NCBI GenBank assembly: GCA_964396845.1
Contig: CAYNGH010000115.1
Location: forward strand, 1 to 10,852
DNA from: CAYNGH01 sp964396845
GTDB lineage: Bacteria; Vulcanimicrobiota; JAJTBE01; CAYNGH01
Direction: 5' to 3'
Length of the DNA stretch: 10,852 bases
Shown here: positions 6,159 to 10,852 of the stretch, in pieces
Layout: each line of letters opens with the position of its first letter
How positions within the stretch are numbered: the stretch's first letter is position 1
Made by a program: the position numbers and the translations under genes
The notes under the pieces: generated by a model
The model's database searches: none
What the model saw: the letters and a program-made list of their open reading frames with translations, nothing else
Told to the model about the DNA's origin: nothing

Positions 6159-7118
6159 TTACTGGTTTTGAGAAACTGCCATATATTTTTCCATTTGCTT
6201 TTCCAGCTTATCCAAGGATGATGCTGTGTTGAAGTTAAAAACCGCGGTCTTCCGGTCTATTCTCTTTAACATCCCTGCCAGGGTTTTTCCCGGGCCGATT
6301 TCGATAAATTTATCAATACCATCTGACATCATGGCCCCTATGGATTTTTCCCATAAAACCCTGGATGTAATCTGTTTTTTCATTAGTTCTCTGATAGCAT
6401 TGCCTTCAGTTCTGGCGGTGCCGTCAATATTGCAATAAACTGGTATTTTTGCATCTGAAAATTTTACCTGATCCAGACGTTGAGATAATTTTCTGGCGGC
6501 TTCTTCCATAAGGGGAGAATGGAATGCTGCGCTCACTTCCAGGGGTATCACCCGGGATGCGCCGGCTTCCGTGGCCAGGCGACCTGCTTCTTCAACTCCG
6601 GCCATATCTCCCGAGATGACCACCTGTCCGGGGCAGTTGATATTAGCCACAACACATACTCCCCTGTCAGAGGCCCTGTGGCAGATATTCTCCACCACAG
6701 CAAGATCCAGCCCGATGACGGCCGACAGGGTTCCAGGCTTTTCCTCTCCGGCCTGGTGCATATATTCTCCCCGGGACCGGGTCAGGGATATGGCATCTTC
6801 CATAGACAAAACCCCGGCACAGTAAAGAGCTGTATATTCTCCCACACTGTGGCCGGCGGTGGCCTCGCAGGAATAACCCCTGCTTTTCAATGCCTCCAGC
6901 ATGGCGATACTGGCAGTAACAACGGCAGGCTGGGTGTTGACAGTAAGCTTCAGTTCTTCCGCAGGGCCGTTACGGACAAGGTCGGTGATAGAAAAGCCCA
7001 GCACCCGGTCGGCAGTTTCAAACACCTTTTCTGCCTCGGGAAACTGCTCAAAAAGGTCAATCCCCATCCCCACTGCCTGGGCACCCTGCCCGGGGAACAA
7101 AAAAGCCATGGTATTCAT
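6159..7118 (-). CDS. fabD: malonyl-CoA:ACP transacylase
   Basis: FabD moves malonyl from CoA to the ACP arm, supplying the extender unit for fatty-acid elongation. The 319 residues are close to the family norm of about 310. Visible motifs are FPGQGAQ (8-14), the nucleophile S91 in AGHSVGEY, R116 in TRSRGEYM, catalytic H200 in SAAFHSPLM, Q249 (MKKQITSRVLW) and the C-terminal FIEIGPGKTL. A longer reading from TTG 7133 is possible, but GGGAGG sits 7 nt before ATG 7118, and MNTMAFLFPGQG is the standard N-terminus, so ATG 7118 is chosen. The gene begins 27 bp after fabH ends, within the operon. The 77-bp gap to fabG is very A-rich on the coding strand. Confidence 0.97.
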   Translation of the reverse strand: MNTMAFLFPGQGAQAVGMGIDLFEQFPEAEKVFETADRVLGFSITDLVRNGPAEELKLTVNTQPAVVTASIAMLEALKSRGYSCEATAGHSVGEYTALYCAGVLSMEDAISLTRSRGEYMHQAGEEKPGTLSAVIGLDLAVVENICHRASDRGVCVVANINCPGQVVISGDMAGVEEAGRLATEAGASRVIPLEVSAAFHSPLMEEAARKLSQRLDQVKFSDAKIPVYCNIDGTARTEGNAIRELMKKQITSRVLWEKSIGAMMSDGIDKFIEIGPGKTLAGMLKRIDRKTAVFNFNTASSLDKLEKQMEKYMAVSQNQ

Positions 7119-7145
7119 TCTGGATCCTCCCAAGTATTTTTATAT

Positions 7146-8141
7146 TCAGTATGACCAGCGGAGAGCCGTTCCCCCCCAGGTAAGGCCGGAGCCGAACCCG
7201 ATGAGCAGAATAATGTTGCCCTTGCTGATTTTGCCTTCCTCCAGGGCCTGGTTCAGGGCCAGGGGAATAGAACCGGCAGAAGTGTTGCCATATTTTTCAA
7301 GGTTCGAATAAAACTTCTCCACGGGCATCTTCAGGCGTTTTGCCGCGGATTCAATGATACGACTGTTGGCCTGGTGGGGAATAATCAGATCAACCTGGTT
7401 TTTTTCAATGCCGATTTTCTCCAGGAGTTCGTTGACGGTATCGGCAAACACCTTGACAGCGAACTTGAAGACTTCCTTGCCCTTCATCTTGATGAAGTGT
7501 TTTCTCTCATCCACAGACTGGTGGGTTGCCGGACAGAATGTTCCTCCCCCGGGAAGTTCAATCATTTCTGTGCCACTGCCATCAGCGCCCAGGGTGTGGG
7601 CCAGAAAGCCGTAGCCTTTTTCCACGGGTTGAACCACAGCGGCTCCTCCGCCGTCACCAAAGAGAACACAGGTATTGCGATCCTCCCAGTCCAGAAGTTT
7701 TGTGAGCAGGTCACAACCGATAACCAGCACTTTGTCATAACCGCCGGCAGAAACCACATTGGACGCCATGTTGAGTCCATACACAAACCCGGTGCATCCG
7801 GCAAAAAGGTCAAAGGCTGCCGCGTTTGTTGCACCGATTTTGTGCTGGATGAAACATGCCGTGGAAGGCATGATCATATCCGGGGATACAAGGGTGTTGA
7901 TGATCAGCTGAACCTCTTCAGGCTTCACTCCTGCATTTTCCAGGGCCTTTTTGGCCCCGGCAGCTGCCAGATCAGAAGTCGCTTCGTCATCCCCGGCCTT
8001 TCTGCGCTGGGAGATCCCTGAACGGGTGCGAATCCACTCGTCAGAGGTTTCGACTATCTTCTCCAGATCCTTATTGGTCAATATATTGGGGGGCGCATAA
8101 GCCCCCACTCCGGTTATGCCTGCCGGACGACAACAGCTCAT
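7146..8141 (-). CDS. fabH: 3-oxoacyl-[acyl-carrier-protein] synthase III
   Basis: FabH starts fatty-acid synthesis by condensing a short acyl-CoA primer with malonyl-ACP. The catalytic triad is visible in the 331-residue protein: C116 in FAGCTGFVYGL, H256 in IIPHQANSR and N286 in YGNTSAGS. The N-terminal SDEWIRTRSGI (33-43) and C-terminal GFGSGLTWGG are also family signatures. GTG 8150 would add three residues but lies directly against AGACAG; AGGTG is 6-7 nt before ATG 8141, so ATG is preferred. It follows rpmF by 35 bp. In many Firmicutes plsX lies between these two genes, but there is no room for it here. Primer choice (acetyl or branched) cannot be read from the sequence by eye. Confidence 0.97.
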   Translation of the reverse strand: MSCCRPAGITGVGAYAPPNILTNKDLEKIVETSDEWIRTRSGISQRRKAGDDEATSDLAAAGAKKALENAGVKPEEVQLIINTLVSPDMIMPSTACFIQHKIGATNAAAFDLFAGCTGFVYGLNMASNVVSAGGYDKVLVIGCDLLTKLLDWEDRNTCVLFGDGGGAAVVQPVEKGYGFLAHTLGADGSGTEMIELPGGGTFCPATHQSVDERKHFIKMKGKEVFKFAVKVFADTVNELLEKIGIEKNQVDLIIPHQANSRIIESAAKRLKMPVEKFYSNLEKYGNTSAGSIPLALNQALEEGKISKGNIILLIGFGSGLTWGGTALRWSY

Positions 8142-8176
8142 CTGCTTCACCTGTCTTTCTTTTATGTGTTTTCCTG

Positions 8177-8374
8177 TCAGGAGGTGGCCTTGTCAGCCGG
8201 TTCCAGCTCAATTACCTCCCGTCCTTTGTAAAACCCGCACATGGGGCATATCCGGTGGGGAGGCTTGACCGACTTGCAGTTGGGGCAGTCAGCCAGCGCT
8301 GGTTTCTCCAGGGCATCGTGAGCCCTTCTCCTGTGAGTTCTCATTCTACTGTGTTTATGTTTTGGGTTAGCCAC
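8177..8374 (-). CDS. rpmF: 50S ribosomal protein L32, zinc-ribbon form
   Basis: L32 is a small basic protein of the large ribosomal subunit. The 65 residues match the family size. The N-terminus MANPKHKHSRMRTHRRRAH is typical, and four cysteines, C30-x-x-C33 and C43-x-x-C46, form the zinc ribbon, so this is the zinc-binding rather than the zinc-free paralogue. The FYKGREVIEL tail (48-57) is conserved. The start is GTG 8374 with a very strong AAGGAGGTAA upstream at good spacing; no ATG competes. It lies between DUF177 and fabH, the standard position. Confidence 0.97.
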   Translation of the reverse strand: MANPKHKHSRMRTHRRRAHDALEKPALADCPNCKSVKPPHRICPMCGFYKGREVIELEPADKATS

Positions 8375-8407
8375 TGAAATTACCTCCTTCTTATTACTTA
8401 GGTTATT

Positions 8408-8938
8408 TTAATCTTTTCCCTGATTTCCTTCAGCATTTTTTTGAATTTCTAAAAGGGGCATCATTCTTGGGTCCAGATCTACTCCCGAAAGGGAAACTTT
8501 AGTTGAATCATCACTGTCGGGTTCATAGGGGATTCCCGGGCAATCCTGCCGGCAGAGAGGCTTCGGGGGATAGGAGGCCAGGATATTCTGGCGAACCAGC
8601 TCCGAAAGATCAATCCGGTTTTCAGTGATGGGGAACATTGACACGCTGTCCCAGTCGAGGATTTCGTCATCCAGCTCGGGACTGCCTGCCGGCAGGAATT
8701 CTTCTTCCACATCAACCCGGACAATTTCCACAATGGGTTCAAGACACCGGGAACACTCCAGTTCAACGGGCGCGCTGATGGAACCTTTCACCAGAATACG
8801 GCTGCCTGCATTGGTGAGCTTCAATTCGATGAAGAGATTCCCCGCCAGATGCACCGAGTTCAGGTTCATTTTGCCGGTATAGACAAAATCTTCGAACCGT
8901 CCCGGCTCTTTTAGTATGTCGCTGACCTGGATAATCAA
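8408..8938 (-). CDS. yceD: DUF177 / YceD family protein
   Basis: YceD proteins are almost always encoded just before rpmF. In E. coli the family is linked to 23S rRNA and ribosome biogenesis; the molecular role is less clear elsewhere. From TTG 8938 the product has 176 residues, normal for the family. It begins M-I-I-Q-V-S-D-I-L-K-E-P-G, the expected N-terminus. C62 and C65 (ECSRC) and C129 and C133 (CRQDC) form the conserved cysteine pairs, probably a metal site. The frame stays open to ATGs at 8977 and 8986, but both lie in or upstream of the -10 element TATAAT (8976-8981) of a near-consensus promoter, so they cannot be on that transcript. TTG 8938 has AGGAG 10 nt upstream. It is the first gene of the operon. 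Confidence 0.92.
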   Translation of the reverse strand: MIIQVSDILKEPGRFEDFVYTGKMNLNSVHLAGNLFIELKLTNAGSRILVKGSISAPVELECSRCLEPIVEIVRVDVEEEFLPAGSPELDDEILDWDSVSMFPITENRIDLSELVRQNILASYPPKPLCRQDCPGIPYEPDSDDSTKVSLSGVDLDPRMMPLLEIQKNAEGNQGKD

Positions 8939-8975
8939 AAAATACCTGCTCCTGTTTCCCTGAATAATCTTTCCC

Positions 8976-9004
8976 ATTATATTCATTTTGTATTGTCAAG
9001 TCAA
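8976..9004 (-). promoter_or_regulatory. promoter of the yceD-rpmF-fabHDG-acpP operon
   Basis: On the - strand, TTGACT (9004-8999) and a perfect TATAAT (8981-8976) are separated by exactly 17 bp, nearly ideal for the vegetative sigma factor. Transcription would begin near 8969-8970, leaving a leader of about 30 nt before TTG 8938. No FapR-like operator is recognisable around it. Confidence 0.85.
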
Positions 9005-9081
9005 GAACAATGCAGAAAACCAAAAAAGATTGTGGCCCGTGACGCGAAATTTCCACCTGGCAGAGGACCCTCCCGGAGGAT

Positions 9082-9112
9082 GTAAAATTTACCAGATAGT
9101 AACCGGTTGTTA
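9082..9112. repeat. two small palindromes in the fab/ddl divergent region
   Basis: GTAAA-A-TTTAC (9082-9092) is a perfect palindrome around one central base. TAACCGGTTGTTA (9100-9112) contains the 8-bp palindrome AACCGGTT (9101-9108). Both lie upstream of the ddl promoter in the 8987-9177 intergenic region. They are possible operators, but no regulator is identified. Confidence 0.35.
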
Positions 9113-9132
9113 TCCGTTGTGTAATAATGGGG

Positions 9133-9141
9133 TGGTATAAT
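9133..9141 (+). promoter_or_regulatory. extended -10 promoter of ddl-ftsQ
   Basis: TGGTATAAT is a perfect extended -10 element (TG at 9133-9134, TATAAT at 9136-9141). No good -35 sits 17 bp upstream (TCCGTT), which is normal for this promoter type. The start point would be near 9148, about 30 nt before ATG 9178. This rules out the in-frame ATG at 9127. Confidence 0.75.
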
Positions 9142-9160
9142 TACCCTGCCAGAATAATTG

Positions 9161-9177
9161 AAAGGCGGTTTTGCCTT
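9161..9177 (+). promoter_or_regulatory. hairpin covering the ddl ribosome-binding site
   Basis: AAGGC (9162-9166) pairs with GCCTT (9173-9177) around GGTTTT, directly before ATG 9178. The likely Shine-Dalgarno AAAGG lies in the 5' arm. The stem is only 5 bp, so any effect on translation would be modest. Confidence 0.35.
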
Positions 9178-10143
9178 ATGAGAATAGGCGTACTGATGGG
9201 GGGGAGATCCCCGGAACGGGAAATCTCCATTAAGACCGGCACCAACATTGTCAATGCCCTGAATAAAGCAGGTCACGATGCCGTGGGGATTGATGCTCAA
9301 AAAGATGTGGTGGACAGGATCCGGCAAGAGAAGATAGACTTGGCCTTCATAGCCCTGCATGGCCCTTATGGCGAAGACGGCACCATCCAGGGCCTGCTGG
9401 AGTTTCTGGATATACCCTATGTGGGCTCCGGAGTTATGGCCTCATCGGTGGCCATGAACAAGGTGATGACCAGGAAGTTTTTTAAATCTATCGGGGTAAA
9501 AATTCCTCCGGGGTATAATTTTTTTGCCGAGCTTCTGGATACCAGGGAGGGAATTTGCCGGATCACCTCTAAAGCTAAAGATGCAGGGGTTTCACTCCCT
9601 GTTATTGTCAAGCCCTCGGTGGGAGGATCCACCATCGGGATGACCATTGTGAGAGAAGAAAATCAGCTGATGGATGCATGGCGGCTGGCAGCGGAATATT
9701 GCCGGGAAATACTGGTGGAGAGATACCTGCCCGGCACGGAAATAACCGTGGGGGTTCTTGGGGATATCGAACCTTTTGCCCTGCCGGTGATTGAAATCAT
9801 AGCTCAGGGCGGCTGGTATAACTATACTACAAAGTATCAACCGGGGATGTCCACCCATATCATCCCCGCCAGGATCCCTGATAAATTTTACCGCAAGGCT
9901 CAGGAAGAATCAGTGCGGATATTTTCCGAGCTTTATTGCCTGGGAATGGCGAGGGTTGATTTCATTGTGTCGGGGGATGACCTGTGGTGCCTGGAGATCA
10001 ACACAATTCCCGGAATGACTGAAACCAGCCTCCTGCCCGAAGCAGCTGCCAATGCAGGGATTAATTTTGAAAAACTGCTCACTGACCAGGTGGAATATGC
10101 CCTGGCCCGGCATCAAAGGGACAGGAAAGCCGTAGGAGTATGA
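9178..10143 (+). CDS. ddl: D-alanine--D-alanine ligase
   Basis: Ddl joins two D-alanines with ATP to make the dipeptide that ends the peptidoglycan stem peptide; it is cytoplasmic. The 321-residue ATP-grasp protein begins MRIGVLMGGRSPEREISI with substrate-binding E15 region residues, followed by FIALHGPYGEDG (58-68), VKPSVGGSTIG (144-154, K145 and S147), EILVERYLPGTEITV (177-191) and metal-binding D261, E273 and N275 (ARVDF, CLEIN). The omega-loop reads YNYTTKY (214-220); Y214 at the specificity position suggests D-Ala rather than D-lactate as second substrate. An earlier ATG at 9127 extends the frame, but it lies upstream of the -10 element and would add residues unlike the family. ftsQ follows after 10 bp, giving a cell-wall and division operon. 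Confidence 0.96.
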   Translation: MRIGVLMGGRSPEREISIKTGTNIVNALNKAGHDAVGIDAQKDVVDRIRQEKIDLAFIALHGPYGEDGTIQGLLEFLDIPYVGSGVMASSVAMNKVMTRKFFKSIGVKIPPGYNFFAELLDTREGICRITSKAKDAGVSLPVIVKPSVGGSTIGMTIVREENQLMDAWRLAAEYCREILVERYLPGTEITVGVLGDIEPFALPVIEIIAQGGWYNYTTKYQPGMSTHIIPARIPDKFYRKAQEESVRIFSELYCLGMARVDFIVSGDDLWCLEINTIPGMTETSLLPEAAANAGINFEKLLTDQVEYALARHQRDRKAVGV

Positions 10144-10153
10144 TTCCGGACAA

Positions 10154-10852
10154 ATGGCAAGAATAGTCAAAAAACGAAGACACAGTTCCCCGGCTGTTGA
10201 CGGGGAGCCTTCTCCCTCGGCCCTGGTGGCCAAGAAGATATTCCTGGTGGGGATTTTTTTGCTGGCCCAGTTCATATTTGCCGGCTCTGACTTCTTTCTT
10301 GTCAAAGAGATTACAATCCTGGGCAATTCAAGAGTTCCCGATTCAAAGATTATTCAGACAGCCAATATTCCTCTGGATCATAATGTCATCACCCTGCCTG
10401 TGGATCAGTTCCGGGAAAGACTGGCATCAATCCATTGGATCCGGGATGTTCAGGTTCGTTGGCATCTTCCGGGACGGGTCAGCATCAATGTGGTGGAACG
10501 AGAGCCTGTGGTGCTTGCCCGCAGTGCCGGAGAGCCGGAAGAGGACAGCTGGTTTGCCGTGGATGAAGATGGCATGGCCCTTTATGAGGCCGGGGACAAG
10601 GAGAGGGGAAAATTTCCCCGGCTGGTGGTGGAAACTCCCGTCCGGGTTGGACACTCCATCTCCGTGGACAAGGTGGAATCGGCAAGGCAGATGGATCCTT
10701 GGGTTTCCACTGACCTCAAGGGATGCTTGTTGAATTACCTGGTGGATGAACGGGGAGAGGTGTCCATGCTGGTGAACCGCAAGGGACAGCAATATGAGAT
10801 TAAGATTGGCCGGGTGGAGAGCATGAACAGGAAGATGGAAGTGCTGGGGGCT
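10154..10852 (+). CDS. ftsQ: cell division protein FtsQ/DivIB, 3' partial
   Basis: FtsQ/DivIB is a single-pass membrane protein of the divisome that links FtsL, FtsB/DivIC and septal wall synthesis. The frame is open from ATG 10154 to the window edge (233 codons, no stop). A basic start MARIVKKRRH and polar linker precede one membrane segment (about 28-44, IFLVGIFLLAQFIFAG). A POTRA domain follows (about 47-117): FLVKEITILGNSRVP, then W95-I-R-D-V-Q-V-R-W and LPGRVSINVVEREPV. The outside beta domain continues with WFAVDEDGMALYE. A stop at 10133 rules out an earlier start. The ribosome site is weak: AGGAG (10134-10138) lies 15 nt away, so coupling to ddl translation is likely. The carboxyl end is missing; family members have about 250-280 residues. 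Confidence 0.93.
   Translation, partial: MARIVKKRRHSSPAVDGEPSPSALVAKKIFLVGIFLLAQFIFAGSDFFLVKEITILGNSRVPDSKIIQTANIPLDHNVITLPVDQFRERLASIHWIRDVQVRWHLPGRVSINVVEREPVVLARSAGEPEEDSWFAVDEDGMALYEAGDKERGKFPRLVVETPVRVGHSISVDKVESARQMDPWVSTDLKGCLLNYLVDERGEVSMLVNRKGQQYEIKIGRVESMNRKMEVLGA

Noticed and set aside
7119..7133. TTG 7133 as the fabD start
   Set aside because: The region contains the GGGAGG ribosome site for ATG 7118, and the five extra residues are not part of the family.
6519..7154. 211-codon ORF on the + strand opposite fabD
   Set aside because: It is antisense to a gene with every FabD catalytic motif, and its product is low-complexity with no recognisable domain.
7374..8021. 215-codon ORF on the + strand opposite fabH
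   Set aside because: It is antisense to the catalytic core of FabH; the length reflects codon bias on the real strand.
9001..9360. 119-codon ORF on the - strand over the ddl promoter and start
   Set aside because: It overlaps the ddl promoter and conserved N-terminal codons, and its product has no recognisable feature.
1..10852. Mobile element, CRISPR array, tRNA or known riboswitch
   Set aside because: I saw no terminal inverted repeats with a transposase, no spaced repeat array, no tRNA-like cloverleaf and no riboswitch consensus on either strand. A covariance-model scan was not possible here.

Overview
The window looks like chromosome from a Gram-positive, Firmicutes/Clostridia-type bacterium of medium GC. 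The signs are strong Shine-Dalgarno sites of the AGGAGG type, frequent GTG and TTG starts, a DUF177-rpmF-fabH-fabD-fabG-acpP cluster, and a ddl-ftsQ (divIB) pair typical of a division and cell-wall cluster. The species cannot be told from the sequence. There is no tRNA, rRNA, CRISPR array or recognisable mobile element.

Left part (1-4344): the 3' end of an ABC-2 type permease gene runs rightward into a bidirectional terminator at 779-806. On its far side is a convergent, unrecognised gene for a 124-residue protein with a polar N-terminus and a hydrophobic C-terminus. An AT-rich divergent region (1192-1419) with three TGTTAA repeats separates this gene from a two-component operon. That operon encodes a NarL/LuxR-type response regulator and a 753-residue, multi-spanning, HisKA_3-type sensor kinase, an architecture like ComP/ComA.

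Middle and right (4351-8938, leftward): a stand-alone pncC gene (nicotinamide-nucleotide amidase, TTG start) meets the kinase gene tail to tail with only 6 bp between them. An intergenic stretch rich in inverted repeats follows. Then comes the fatty-acid operon, read right to left: DUF177/YceD, ribosomal protein L32, FabH, FabD, FabG and acyl carrier protein. FabD loads malonyl onto ACP, FabH makes the first condensation, and FabG reduces the 3-ketoacyl-ACP. A consensus-quality promoter (TTGACT-17 bp-TATAAT, 8976-9004) drives the operon and shows that its first gene starts at TTG 8938, not at the upstream ATGs. plsX, usually next to fabH in this cluster, is absent.

Far right (9133-10852, rightward): an extended -10 promoter drives ddl (D-Ala-D-Ala ligase), followed 10 bp later by ftsQ/divIB, which runs off the window edge with its frame open. 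The fatty-acid and cell-wall operons are therefore divergent from one intergenic region.

Most of the window is ordinary housekeeping sequence, and I found no clear undescribed system. The points most worth a second look are the fabG start (its Shine-Dalgarno site is spaced for an AUA codon, next to an A7 tract and an overlapping 15-codon ORF), the two-component pair with its divergent unknown membrane protein and phased repeats, and the repeat-rich pncC/acpP intergenic region.
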